NCBI GenBank assembly: GCA_045106555.1 | Contig: JBGCET010000029.1 | Coordinates: forward strand, 67,480 to 131,479 | DNA length: 64,000 bases | From: JANQOZ01 sp045106555 | GTDB lineage: Bacteria; Pseudomonadota; Gammaproteobacteria; Xanthomonadales; SZUA-38 | Direction: 5' to 3' | Part shown: positions 1 to 8,594 of the stretch, in pieces | Layout: every line of letters starts with the position of its first letter | Numbering within the stretch: position 1 is the first letter of the stretch | The notes under the pieces: model-generated | Databases searched by the model: none | Told to the model about the DNA's origin: nothing | The model's input: only the letters and a program-made list of their open reading frames with translations | Program-made: the position numbers and the translations under genes

Positions 1-109
1 AAATATTCGGACGTCGTTGGTACTCATGATGCAACTGCCTCACTGGTGGTGTGATGTCGGGGCGCAGTACTGCGCGATTGTAATGAATGATTCATGGTTC
101 GTCTCCAGC

Positions 110-142
110 AAAAAAAAAGCCCCGCTGCTGGCGGGGCTTTTT
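110..142. terminator. Bidirectional intrinsic terminator
   Basis: An 8-bp GC-rich stem (118-125 paired with 131-138) with a 5-nt loop is flanked by a run of nine A on the left and five T on the right. On the minus strand it ends in a strong U-tract just downstream of the small gene at 167-343. On the plus strand it could also end whatever gene enters from the left edge of the window. Confidence 0.8.
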
Positions 143-166
143 GATCTTCGGTGTTTGTTTCTTCGC

Positions 167-343
167 TCAAAAAGCCCCGGTACCGCTGCGCACGATAAGA
201 AGCAGGACAAGCACCACCGCTACACCAGCAATGAGCGGCGGGCTCAGCGCGTTGCGATCACGTTGGGGCACAGCTTTGGCCTTCATTGGCGGTCGCTGCT
301 GGCGCTCCTGGCGCCGCGCTGTATGTCCATAGCGATAGGTCAT
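167..343 (-). CDS. Small single-pass membrane protein, 58 aa
   Basis: Not recognised as a named family. The predicted product starts MTYRYGHTARRQERQQ, has a basic N-terminal half, then a hydrophobic segment near residues 38-52 (IAGVAVVLVLLLIV) and a short C-terminal tail, so a cytoplasmic-in membrane anchor is likely. It lies 80 bp downstream of the 68-aa gene on the same strand and is followed within 25 bp by a strong terminator, which suggests it is the last gene of the minus-strand group that begins at 1197. The ribosome binding site is weak, so the start is uncertain. Confidence 0.5.
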   Translation of the reverse strand: MTYRYGHTARRQERQQRPPMKAKAVPQRDRNALSPPLIAGVAVVLVLLLIVRSGTGAF

Positions 344-423
344 GCCCTGATCGTGAAAGATGACACGCCCCCTGTCAACCCCGCACCGGTAATTTTCTGA
401 CGATGTTAATCATTGGCGAGGTG

Positions 424-630
424 TTAGTACTCTTTCAGGGCTTTGATTAACAAATCCCGCTCAAGGGTTGCGGTAGCGCGATCGGGAAACTTCAGCAGGA
501 GTTTTGCGTTGCCGACAAGTTGCACATTGAATTGAGCTCCTTCGCCATTTTTTGCTTCGAAAACACGCGTGACGTGGACGATCTTGTCCAGCACCACGGC
601 GTAGCCTTTGACTTCATGAATTCTGGCCAC
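424..630 (-). CDS. Conserved hypothetical protein, 68 aa
   Basis: Family and function are not recognised. The GTG start at 630 has a good ribosome binding site (AAGGA seven bases upstream), which decides the start. The product (MARIHEVKGYAVVL...) alternates short hydrophobic beta-type strands and ends in a charged helix, with no signal peptide or membrane segment, so it is probably a small cytoplasmic beta-rich protein. It begins 9 bp after the DUF4389 gene and is probably cotranscribed with it. Confidence 0.65.
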   Translation of the reverse strand: MARIHEVKGYAVVLDKIVHVTRVFEAKNGEGAQFNVQLVGNAKLLLKFPDRATATLERDLLIKALKEY

Positions 631-639
631 AATAGGTCC

Positions 640-1197
640 TTACGTTTCTGAGCCCGCATTCTGGGGCATAGTCTGATTGGAGGTAGTGTCTTCCGACCCT
701 GTGTCAGCATCGGCGGTCGCTTCGTTTTTACTGCCAGATTGGACCCGACTCCGAGTCTTTTTCTTACGTGAGGCTGCCTTTTTCTTCGCGGTTTTCTTGC
801 CGGACGGCGCGGGTTTTCGATTAGCCGAAGGTTCAGAGGTCTTTGAATCATTATCGGGGGCATTCCCTGCCAGGGGGCTGCTACTACCGAGAGGCTCGCC
901 AAACGGGAACGGTGCCTCGTCGCTGTCCAGCGTGGCGTAGGCAATAATCTGGCGTTGATATCGAGCTAACTGCTGCGCAAAACCCACCACGGACCGATTG
1001 GGGTTGCCGGTCGCCACCAACATCACCAGATTGATGATGACGGCCAGCCCCAACAACCAAAGGGAAAGCCAGAAAATGACGCCGTACACCAGGGTTGTTA
1101 ACACCCGTAGCCAAATATCGGTGTTCGCCCAGGGCGGCTCAGTGGGCTGGGCTTCGGGGGAGGCCGTTTGAGAGTCTGAGGAATCAGTTTGGGGCAT
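640..1197 (-). CDS. DUF4389 domain membrane protein
   Basis: The 185-residue product has one long hydrophobic region near residues 32-62 (LTTLVYGVIFWLSLWLLGL) followed by the conserved block with NPNRSV, ARYQRQIIAYATL and APFPFGE that I associate with DUF4389 proteins. The C-terminal third is a Lys/Arg-rich low-complexity tail (GKKTAKKKAASRKKKTRSR) followed by an acidic, Ser/Thr-rich end. That tail is likely disordered and cytoplasmic and could bind nucleic acid or acidic partners; this is inference. The start has an excellent AGGAGA site. The function of DUF4389 is unknown. It leads a probable operon with the 68-aa gene. Confidence 0.75.
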   Translation of the reverse strand: MPQTDSSDSQTASPEAQPTEPPWANTDIWLRVLTTLVYGVIFWLSLWLLGLAVIINLVMLVATGNPNRSVVGFAQQLARYQRQIIAYATLDSDEAPFPFGEPLGSSSPLAGNAPDNDSKTSEPSANRKPAPSGKKTAKKKAASRKKKTRSRVQSGSKNEATADADTGSEDTTSNQTMPQNAGSET

Positions 1198-1304
1198 CGA
1201 TCATCTCCTGACAGTGGCATTATGTATAAAATCCCGATAGGCATTCAGGCTCAATTCACAAAGGGGCTATATACTGACTGCGTTAAGTACCCGGAGACCG
1301 TACC

Positions 1305-2843
1305 ATGATCCGATTTAAAGCCCTCGTCCTGATCGTCACGACATTGCTGTTGAGCAGCTGTGCCACGTATTACGACGATTACGATGACTATGATGAATAC
1401 GGCTACGGTGACAGCTATGGCTACGACGACAGTTATGTCGTAGACGAAGTGGTGTACGGCGGGCACAGTTACGGTGGCAGCAGCTTTGCCGGTGGCTACG
1501 CCCATGACCCGTATTGGCGCAGCAGCGCTTTCAGCCTGTTTTACAACGATTTCCCCAGCTATTACGTGTGGTCTCCTTATCGAAGTCATTATCCTGGCTT
1601 CGGTCGAAATTTTGGATTTGGCTACAACGCGGGCTTCGGCCATAGCTTTATCGGTGGGCGACGCTTTGACCATTTCGGATTTGGTCACCATACGCCATTT
1701 TTCGGCTATACCTATCGACCCCGTTTCAGTTACTTCGGCTTTTACAGCCCGCGTTACTACAGCCCCACGTACTATCGAGACTATGACCGTCGCGATCGAC
1801 GCTTCGTGGTCAGAACCCAGCGAGCGCCTTCAGCGGTGAACGAAGCACGTCGACTGACTCGCAACACCCGCCCAGGCGTTTTCGCCCAGCGCGGCCAGGC
1901 TGACCGTCGGCTGCCAATTAAGGCGGAAGGGCGGGCTAACGCGTCAAACAGCCGGACCGCGAGCAATTCTCGAGGTGTCGCGCCAACGGTCAATCGCCGC
2001 TCTACGTTCCAAAGAACGAACCGGGCGGGAAGCGTTAACACTTCGTCGGCGGTCTCACGAAGCACGGGTCGGTCGGGAACGTTAACGCCTGCAAGTCCAG
2101 GCGCATCGACATTGCGCCGCACACCATCAGTCAATGGAGCTCGAAAGCCGGCTGCCTCTGTGGTGCCGAGCTCTCGAACCCGCAATACTCGCGTGTTGAC
2201 GCCTACTACCCGTGCCAGCCAGCGACCGACCAACACTAACGCCAGCCGCTCTGTGAACACCGGACGACCGGTAAAGCTGCAGCAAGATGGTCGAGCACTG
2301 GTCACGCGACCTACGGCTAATCGGCTAAACGGCCTGTCGTCGCCGCGTGTTCGCAGCACATCAGCTGCACGTCCGGCAACTCGTCCCCAAGTTCGCAGCA
2401 CGCAGCGGGCCACCACGCAATCGCCGGGACTGCGCGCAAGCCAATCAAATCAGAGTCGGCGGGTGCCAGCGGTTCGGTCAGCTGGGCAGGGCCCCACTGG
2501 TGTTGCTCAGCAGCGGGTCCAACGAGCGCCGTCGGTGCAGCGCCGATCAACAACAACGAATCGTGCGCCGCAGGTTCGAAGCCAGCCCCGCGCAACCACG
2601 CGGGCCCCGTCAAGAGCCACAACTCGGGCTCCGGTTAAAACTCAGGCTAGAACTCAGGCCAGAACACCAGCCAGAACACTAGCCAGAGCACCAGCCAGAA
2701 CACTAGCCAGAACACCAGCCAGAGCACCAGCCAGAGCACCAGCCAGAGCACCAGCAGCACAGCCTCAGCGGTCGGCGCCTTCTAAATCCCGTGGCCGGCA
2801 ATCTTCCGGTCGGTCCCGAAGCCGCGGTCGCGATGACAACTAG
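1305..2843 (+). CDS. Low-complexity lipoprotein, Tyr/Gly/Asp-rich then Arg-rich
   Basis: The 512-residue product starts with a lipoprotein signal (lipobox LLSSC, Cys about residue 19). Mature residues 20-60 are acidic and Tyr-rich (YDDYDDYDEYGYGD). Residues 60-160 are aromatic and Gly-rich (Phe, Tyr, His). From about 165 onward it becomes strongly basic and Arg/Thr/Ser/Ala/Pro-rich, ending with a tetrapeptide array of the type RTPA/RAPA. It is probably an outer-membrane or periplasmic lipoprotein with a long disordered cationic tail that could bind anionic polymers; no catalytic domain is visible. A GGAG site lies 8-9 bases before the ATG and a TATACT hexamer lies about 35 bases upstream. It is divergent from the DUF4389 gene. 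Confidence 0.75.
   Translation: MIRFKALVLIVTTLLLSSCATYYDDYDDYDEYGYGDSYGYDDSYVVDEVVYGGHSYGGSSFAGGYAHDPYWRSSAFSLFYNDFPSYYVWSPYRSHYPGFGRNFGFGYNAGFGHSFIGGRRFDHFGFGHHTPFFGYTYRPRFSYFGFYSPRYYSPTYYRDYDRRDRRFVVRTQRAPSAVNEARRLTRNTRPGVFAQRGQADRRLPIKAEGRANASNSRTASNSRGVAPTVNRRSTFQRTNRAGSVNTSSAVSRSTGRSGTLTPASPGASTLRRTPSVNGARKPAASVVPSSRTRNTRVLTPTTRASQRPTNTNASRSVNTGRPVKLQQDGRALVTRPTANRLNGLSSPRVRSTSAARPATRPQVRSTQRATTQSPGLRASQSNQSRRVPAVRSAGQGPTGVAQQRVQRAPSVQRRSTTTNRAPQVRSQPRATTRAPSRATTRAPVKTQARTQARTPARTLARAPARTLARTPARAPARAPARAPAAQPQRSAPSKSRGRQSSGRSRSRGRDDN
2641..2757 (+). repeat. 12-bp tandem repeat inside the lipoprotein gene
   Basis: About nine to ten imperfect copies of a 12-bp unit close to ACCAGCCAGARC run head to tail. 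Because the unit is a multiple of three, each copy adds one tetrapeptide of the form R-(T/A)-(P/L/Q)-A, so copy-number change would lengthen or shorten the basic tail without a frameshift. Confidence 0.85.
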
Positions 2844-2981
2844 TGTGCACAGGCGTAAGCCGATTCCAGTATTAAGTCCAAGCGGTTGATCACTCGGTTT
2901 CTCAGCGCGCGGTTCTTGATGCCGCTAGGTAGACCGCCAGTAATATTTCTCTGATCAAGGTTGTTGGAATTGAAAGACAAT

Positions 2982-3010
2982 CTCCCCGCCCGGTTCGTCC
3001 GAGCGGGGAG
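2982..3010 (-). terminator. Possible terminator of the 57-aa gene
   Basis: An 8-bp perfect stem (CTCCCCGC / GCGGGGAG) with an additional inner CGG/CCG pairing sits 30 bp after the stop of the minus-strand gene at 3040-3213. The minus-strand sequence after the stem is T-rich (ATTGTCTTTC) but not a clean U-tract. It also lies between the convergent lipoprotein gene and that gene. Confidence 0.5.
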
Positions 3011-3039
3011 CTGCCTTTGAGGGAGGAAGAAACGCAGAT

Positions 3040-3213
3040 TCAGCGATCCAGCTGGTCCAGTTCGTGACGCAACTCCGACTTTCTTGTCTTGAGAGCGTCC
3101 GCATCTGGTTTGCCGCTGGGCATCCGTTCCAGCTTCAGTTCAACTTCACCCAGTTCGACCATCAGGTCGTGTAGCGTGGCGACGCGCTGGGTGAGACTGG
3201 CTGATTGACTCAC
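3040..3213 (-). CDS. Small coiled-coil protein, 57 aa
   Basis: This reading frame begins with GTG at 3213 preceded by AGGA nine bases upstream. The product begins MSQSASLTQRVATLH and has heptad-like hydrophobic spacing through two charged helices separated by a PSGKPD turn, ending HELDQLDR, so a helical hairpin or dimeric coiled coil is likely. No named family is recognised. A hairpin lies just downstream. It is on the same strand as the M23 peptidase gene but about 190 bp from it, and that gap shows nothing convincing. Confidence 0.5.
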   Translation of the reverse strand: MSQSASLTQRVATLHDLMVELGEVELKLERMPSGKPDADALKTRKSELRHELDQLDR

Positions 3214-3399
3214 GGCTCACATCCTGTGTTGCTGGTCATCTGTATCTACACCGATGTTGTAAGCAAAGGCTGTGCCAAAGCTGCAAAGTGTGGGAGACCC
3301 CAATTTCGGAGGTTGGCCAGTGCCGGCAGCGTCGCCGACGACAGCAGCAGGTGACGTCCTGCGTCAGAATTTGCCCTTCCGCAGGGGGTAGGAGCCGGG

Positions 3400-4251
3400 T
3401 TAGGAGTCTCCGGACTTGAGGTGGCGCTGGCCACCCCTGGGTTTACCTAATTTTTTCCCTCCATCGACAAATCGAAACGGCAACGATTGGGTTCGGCCCC
3501 AGGTGTCTGCGCGATAAACCGCAAAATGTAGATGGGGTGTGGTGCTATGACCGGTGTTGCCCGACAGCGCAATGAGCTGACCCCGATTTACCTTTTGACC
3601 AATTTCAACCAGTACACCATTCTGTTGGAGATGGTAGTACTCGCCAGTAGTGCCATCATCGTGCAGCACAACCAAAAAGTTGGCATATTTTGCGCATTCC
3701 TTATCCCAACAACCCCGGTTATGTTGCTCGCGAAGCTGGACCACTGTTCCGTCTCTGGCTGCCATCACCTGGCTCCCGACCGGCATGCCGAAATCCACCG
3801 CATATCCTTCTCGACCGGTATGGGAAAACCGTGAACCAAACCCCTGCAGAATGCGCCAGCTCTCGCCCGCCGCGTAAGGTAGTGCATAGGGGTAATTGTC
3901 GGCGTGCTTAGGTGTTAGACGACCGACCGCGTAGTCGTACCAATATTGGTAGCGATAACGTTTGCCGGCGTCTTGCCGCCGGTAGCTTGCGATTTTCACG
4001 CGATCAGAGCCATTGATCTCAACGGTAACGCTTCGCTTCGGTCCTTTGAGATTTGTTACCTCAGCACGAAAACTTACCGCGATGGGCCAGGGCTTAAGGT
4101 TGGTTGCAAAAAATTCCAGCTGATCGCCTTCACCAACGGGTTCCACACACACCCAGTCTTCAAAGCAAGACTCATTGGCCAGCGAAGCGCTGACCCACAG
4201 CAAAGCAAAAATCAGAACGTGGCGAAAATTTTTGTGGCTGATAGGATGCAC
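3400..4251 (-). CDS. M23 family metalloendopeptidase (exported)
   Basis: The 283-residue product has an N-terminal signal peptide (about residues 1-25), a beta-rich middle, and a C-terminal M23 peptidase domain. The zinc ligands are visible: H144 and D153 in the FSHTGREGYAVDF stretch, and H240/H242 in PHLHF, with H207 in YYHL as the other active-site His. Members cleave peptide cross-links in peptidoglycan in the periplasm; the specificity of this one is not known. Its GTG start at 4251 is only 26 bp from the divergent GTG start of rep. Two Cys pairs near residues 29/35 and 181/186 could form disulfides. Confidence 0.85.
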   Translation of the reverse strand: MHPISHKNFRHVLIFALLWVSASLANESCFEDWVCVEPVGEGDQLEFFATNLKPWPIAVSFRAEVTNLKGPKRSVTVEINGSDRVKIASYRRQDAGKRYRYQYWYDYAVGRLTPKHADNYPYALPYAAGESWRILQGFGSRFSHTGREGYAVDFGMPVGSQVMAARDGTVVQLREQHNRGCWDKECAKYANFLVVLHDDGTTGEYYHLQQNGVLVEIGQKVNRGQLIALSGNTGHSTTPHLHFAVYRADTWGRTQSLPFRFVDGGKKLGKPRGGQRHLKSGDS

Positions 4252-4277
4252 GCCCCCTTTGAGACATCGACGGAACC

Positions 4278-6221
4278 GTGAAGTTTCAGCTAAATCCTCA
4301 GCAGCAGGCGGCTGTGTCGTGCTGCGATCAACCGCTTCTGGTTCTTGCTGGCGCGGGCAGCGGGAAAACCGGCGTGATTACGCAAAAGGTGGTGCACCTG
4401 GTGCGTCAGCAGGCCATGTTGCCGGAAAAAATCGCGGCCATTACGTTCACCCGAAAGGCCGCGCGCGAAATGCGCCAACGCATTGCTGGCATTTTAGGAG
4501 ACGAGGCAAAGGGCGTGTGGATTTCCACGTTTCATGCCCTGGGTTTACGCATTCTGCGGGAGGAGTGTGGGCGCCTCGGGTACCGACCAGGTTTCAGTAT
4601 ATTTGACCCGCAGGACACCCAGGGCATGCTGCGCGAAATTTTGCCGGACGGATCAAGCAAAGACGATATTGAGCGCGTACGGTGGCAAATCAGCGCCTGG
4701 AAAAACGATGGCCTGAGTCCGGAAACGGCGCCGGGCGAACCCACCACCATTGAATACTTCGCCTTGTACCAGCAACGCCTGGCCCACTATAACGCGTTTG
4801 ATTTTGATGACCTGGTTTCCCGCCCCGGCGCTTTGCTGGAATCTGATTCGGAGTGCCGCGAGCGCTGGCAATGGCAATTCAGGCATGTGCTGGTTGACGA
4901 ATGTCAGGATACTAACGCCTGCCAGTATCGCCTGCTCAAAGCGCTCACCGGCCCGCGTACGGGTCTGACGGCTGTAGGGGATGACGATCAATCCATTTAC
5001 GGCTGGCGCGGCGCTCGGCCGGATAACCTCGATCAGCTGGGGCAGGACTTCAAAGGTCTGGCGGTGATTAAGCTGGAGCAAAATTACCGATCCAGCGGAA
5101 CCATTTTGAAGGCAGCTAACGCGCTGATTGCCAACAACCCTCACACGCTGGACAAAGCCCTCTGGAGCGACCTGGGTGAGGGCGACCTGATTGCGCTGCG
5201 TCCCTGCAGTGATCCCGCCGATGAGGCTGACCAAGTGGTGGCCGCCATCTTGCAGCGGAAATTCACATTGAAGGCCCAGCCCGGGGATTTCGCTATCCTG
5301 TATCGATCTAACCACCAGGCCCGGGCATTAGAACAGGCGCTTCGCGGTCACCGATTGCCTTACCGCGTCTCAGGTGGACCGTCGTGGTTTGAGCGTAGCG
5401 AAATAAAAGACCTGATTTGTTATTTGCGTTTGTTAGCCAACCCCAGTGATGACGCTGCCTTTCTGCGCATTGTGAATCGGCCCCGTAGAGAAATTGGGGC
5501 TGGATCAGTCGACAAAATTGCCACGGTTGCAGCACGCAGGAATTGTGCCCTGCTGGCTGCCGCTGCCAACCTTCCCATGACCATTAATGCGCGAAGCTCA
5601 GCCCGCATTGAACAGTTTGTAAGCTGGATGAATGAATTGCGCCATGCGGAGCTACCACCGGCCCAGTTGATCGCTCAAATTGTTGAACACACTGGATATC
5701 GAGATTTTGTTGCTCGTGACGCGGCCGACGATGCGGCGGGTCGAACGCGGGTGAAATCTGTGGATGATTTTGTGCAGTGGTTATCAGCCCTGGAGGGAGA
5801 TCTTCAAGAGGTGATTCAACAGCTGTCACTGGGCGACGATGAGGGTAACGAGGAGCAAGACGACCGGGTGCGCCTGATGACGCTGCATGCCGCCAAGGGT
5901 CTGGAGTTCCCCCATGTGTTCTTGGTGGGCGTGGAGGAGGGCGTGCTGCCACACAAGAACTCGTTGGACGACGGCCAGTTGGAAGAAGAGCGACGCTTGA
6001 TGTACGTGGGCATCACCCGGGCTCGGCAAACCCTCACCATCAGCTGGTGCGAGGCGCGGCGGCGGTTCGGAGAAATTGAAGACGGCGGAGTCAGCCGATT
6101 TGTGGCGGAAATTCCCAAGGCCCTCGTTCATCATCATGGCGATACTCAGGCGCAGACCCCAGGCACTGCCAAAGCCCATCTTGCTGGCTTGCGTGACATG
6201 CTCAAGGATCTTGACACGTAA
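4278..6221 (+). CDS. rep: ATP-dependent DNA helicase Rep (UvrD/Rep superfamily 1)
   Basis: The 647-residue product shows the SF1A helicase motifs in order: Walker A AGAGSGKT (about residue 25), TFTRKAA, DEXX-type VDECQDTN, GDDDQSIYGWRGA, the NYRS motif, the LMTLHAAKGLEF motif and the C-terminal YVGITRARQ. Length and N-terminus match Rep rather than UvrD or PcrA, which are longer. Rep is a 3'-5' translocase that helps the replication fork pass protein roadblocks. The GTG start is supported by the FQLNPQQQAAV beginning typical of Rep. It converges on the patatin gene with a 20-bp gap. Confidence 0.93.
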   Translation: MKFQLNPQQQAAVSCCDQPLLVLAGAGSGKTGVITQKVVHLVRQQAMLPEKIAAITFTRKAAREMRQRIAGILGDEAKGVWISTFHALGLRILREECGRLGYRPGFSIFDPQDTQGMLREILPDGSSKDDIERVRWQISAWKNDGLSPETAPGEPTTIEYFALYQQRLAHYNAFDFDDLVSRPGALLESDSECRERWQWQFRHVLVDECQDTNACQYRLLKALTGPRTGLTAVGDDDQSIYGWRGARPDNLDQLGQDFKGLAVIKLEQNYRSSGTILKAANALIANNPHTLDKALWSDLGEGDLIALRPCSDPADEADQVVAAILQRKFTLKAQPGDFAILYRSNHQARALEQALRGHRLPYRVSGGPSWFERSEIKDLICYLRLLANPSDDAAFLRIVNRPRREIGAGSVDKIATVAARRNCALLAAAANLPMTINARSSARIEQFVSWMNELRHAELPPAQLIAQIVEHTGYRDFVARDAADDAAGRTRVKSVDDFVQWLSALEGDLQEVIQQLSLGDDEGNEEQDDRVRLMTLHAAKGLEFPHVFLVGVEEGVLPHKNSLDDGQLEEERRLMYVGITRARQTLTISWCEARRRFGEIEDGGVSRFVAEIPKALVHHHGDTQAQTPGTAKAHLAGLRDMLKDLDT

Positions 6222-6241
6222 CGCGTCACCGTTGGCCCGCT

Positions 6242-8467
6242 TCAATCGTCGGAAAAGATATCGCCCAATCGAATGAAAAACGTGCCATCGCCTTCTTCAC
6301 CGATTCCCAGTCCGACGTACAAGGGCCCCAGCGGCGAACGATAGCCGAAGTACAGGCTGCCATGAAGCAGGGCGGAATCGACGCTGATATCGCTGCGTTG
6401 ATCCCACACATTGCCTAATTCAACGGTGCCTCCCAGATACGCGGGAAAAAGACCGGTGCGACTAAGTGAATAGCGGTAACCGGCAACCCCCACCGCCAAA
6501 TGCTGGCCGGATAGCTGATTAAATTCCAAACCCGACAAGTTTCCAAAGCCACCGGCACGGAATAGACCGTAGATCGGCGCATCATTGTTGATGGTCGTGT
6601 TGAAGGTGCCGCCCAAGAGCACATGATGGCGATCGTTCAGCAGCCAGTTGTAATAGTAGGTAGACGACAGCTGGCGAAAATTGGTGTCAGCCCCTAACGC
6701 ATCAAGCTCCGCTCTGTACTCGATGGTGCCCAGACCCCCGTTGTTGGGGAAAAACAGGTTGTCTAGATGGTCGTAGCGAAAGCGTGCGAACCATTGTCCG
6801 GTGTCGAACTGTGCGCCAGGAATTTCCCGATCCCCGATGCTCAGCTCGGTATCCCCGGTGCCCAGGCGAAGACCAACGCTGAAGTCGGCGGAGTTACCAA
6901 ACTCTTTTCCGGTAGTGAGTTCCAGTTCAGCTCGGTCGACCAGTATTTCTGCCAGGGGTTGATCGTCGTCGAACAGACGGAATTTATTGGTACGAAGTCC
7001 GGCCCTGGCGGTCACAAACCAGGGTTGTTTGGGTTGCAGGGGTTTGTACAGTTCTGTGAATAGTGCCGGTTCTTCGCCTATCTGCGCCACTGTACGCCAC
7101 TCGCCGCCATAACCATCCATATCGGTCTTGAGGTAGCCCAAGCGCAGGTTGAAAGCATTGTCGTCAGCATCAGAGATAAAGGTCAGCCCGTATTCAATAA
7201 GGTTGGGAGCCCTGGGGTCGGACACCACGTCCAGAATCACGCCTAACTCACCATTACGTTCTGTCAGTCGATATCGGACCTGGCGCAAATGCCCAAGGCC
7301 GTAAATTTGATCAATTTCATGGTCCAAATTGTCAAAATTCAGCACCTGACCTTCACTAATGCTCAGGCGGCTGAGGATCATCTCGTCGGAATAGTGGGAG
7401 TTGTTGTTGACCTTCACCCAGTTCACGACGCCCGCTGGACTCTGGCATTGGGTAAGGGCGCGACGGTAAGTCCGATAGTCCTCGTCGCCCAGACCATAGC
7501 GACCGAGTCTCTCTGCATGGGCATCTGCCGTAGCCTCGCCCACCGGGATAGCCGTGGCGAACTTCTCAAAGTCTACCGATCCCACGGTATCGGCCAGGTC
7601 AGGCACCAGCAGCGTATCGGTGGCGCGCAACAAGCGAGTTTGCGCTGCCACTCCCTGCACAACCAGCAGATTGGTGAGCTGTTCAACCATATCGAACAGG
7701 TTGCCCAATTCGTCGCGGGCAAACAGCGGCGTGCCGACATCCACGGCAATGATGACGTCAGCCCCCATATCCCGAGCGATTTGTACCGGCAGGTTGTTCA
7801 CGATGCCACCATCCACCAGCAGTTGTTCGTTCAGTGAGACCGGCGAAAACGCCCCAGGAATGGACATGCTGGCACGCATGGCCAGCGCTAAATCGCCGGA
7901 GTCCAACACAACCTGTTGGCCAGAGATGATGTCGGCGGCAACCGCGCGAAAGGGGATCGGCAACTGGTCGAAGTTCTCCTGGTGGGTTTGTCCCAGAGTC
8001 ACCCGTTTCAGCAGCAAGTTGACCTTTTGTCCCGCCAATACGCCTCCAGGCAGGATTAGCTCACCCTCCTTGTAGCCGAGTTTAGGGCCGAACAGGTCGA
8101 GATCGTCGTCTCGTTTGCGTCGAAAACGTCGTTCCGTCCGGTTGGGCTGGTCGGTGAACAGTTCTGACCAGTTCAGGTTGCTCATCTGTGCCTGAATTTC
8201 GTCTGCCGTCATGCCTGTGGCATACAGACCGCCAATGACCGACCCCATTGAGGTGCCCGCAATGTAGTCTATCGGCACGCGCAGCCGTTCCAGGGTTTTG
8301 AGAACGCCGATGTGGGCGGCACCTCGAGCCCCGCCGCCGCCAAGTACCAACCCTATGCGGGGGCGCTGATCGGTGCTGAGCTGACATTGCTGCCGGGTTT
8401 GCTGGGCCTCTGCCATGGAGTTCATGAGCAGGCTGGCAACCAGGGTCCATAGGGAATAACGTCTCAA
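6242..8467 (-). CDS. Patatin-like outer-membrane phospholipase, PlpD type (type Vd secretion)
   Basis: The 741-residue product has a signal peptide (to about residue 22), then a patatin domain with the oxyanion motif GGGGARGAAH (43-52), the nucleophile Ser73 in GTSMGS and the catalytic Asp219 in VDGG. A POTRA-like region follows near 330-410, then a C-terminal Omp85-family beta barrel of about 320 residues that ends in a hydrophobic strand. This order matches PlpD, in which the barrel exports the lipase domain. The start is TTG at 8467, with GGAAA upstream; the next in-frame ATG (codon 15) would destroy the signal peptide. It is not linked to an operon. Confidence 0.88.
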   Translation of the reverse strand: MRRYSLWTLVASLLMNSMAEAQQTRQQCQLSTDQRPRIGLVLGGGGARGAAHIGVLKTLERLRVPIDYIAGTSMGSVIGGLYATGMTADEIQAQMSNLNWSELFTDQPNRTERRFRRKRDDDLDLFGPKLGYKEGELILPGGVLAGQKVNLLLKRVTLGQTHQENFDQLPIPFRAVAADIISGQQVVLDSGDLALAMRASMSIPGAFSPVSLNEQLLVDGGIVNNLPVQIARDMGADVIIAVDVGTPLFARDELGNLFDMVEQLTNLLVVQGVAAQTRLLRATDTLLVPDLADTVGSVDFEKFATAIPVGEATADAHAERLGRYGLGDEDYRTYRRALTQCQSPAGVVNWVKVNNNSHYSDEMILSRLSISEGQVLNFDNLDHEIDQIYGLGHLRQVRYRLTERNGELGVILDVVSDPRAPNLIEYGLTFISDADDNAFNLRLGYLKTDMDGYGGEWRTVAQIGEEPALFTELYKPLQPKQPWFVTARAGLRTNKFRLFDDDQPLAEILVDRAELELTTGKEFGNSADFSVGLRLGTGDTELSIGDREIPGAQFDTGQWFARFRYDHLDNLFFPNNGGLGTIEYRAELDALGADTNFRQLSSTYYYNWLLNDRHHVLLGGTFNTTINNDAPIYGLFRAGGFGNLSGLEFNQLSGQHLAVGVAGYRYSLSRTGLFPAYLGGTVELGNVWDQRSDISVDSALLHGSLYFGYRSPLGPLYVGLGIGEEGDGTFFIRLGDIFSDD

Positions 8468-8594
8468 AATACGTTTCCGGTTAACGATCCAGTGGCTATG
8501 GTAGCGGCCGGAATCGCTGCGAACGAGTGCAAAATTCGCTGCGCTGACCCCAACTACCTGTAACTTACTGGGCAGCGGTCCGTATGATGGGGTA

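Noticed and set aside
1..54. Possible 3' end of a plus-strand gene entering from the left (frame 1 ends TGA at 52-54)
   Set aside because: Too short to judge; another frame ends at 29 and a third stays open, so no gene could be supported beyond the terminator at 110-142.
373..378. TTGACA on the minus strand before the 58-aa gene, as a promoter
   Set aside because: No acceptable -10 at the right distance, and the implied start would leave a leaderless mRNA.
1781..2416. Long minus-strand open frame opposite the lipoprotein gene
   Set aside because: It is the complement of Arg-rich codons in a GC-rich gene; no start signal or family features.
3246..3434. 62-aa minus-strand frame overlapping the end of the M23 gene
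   Set aside because: No ribosome binding site, Ala/Pro-rich composition without domain character, and it overlaps a real coding region.
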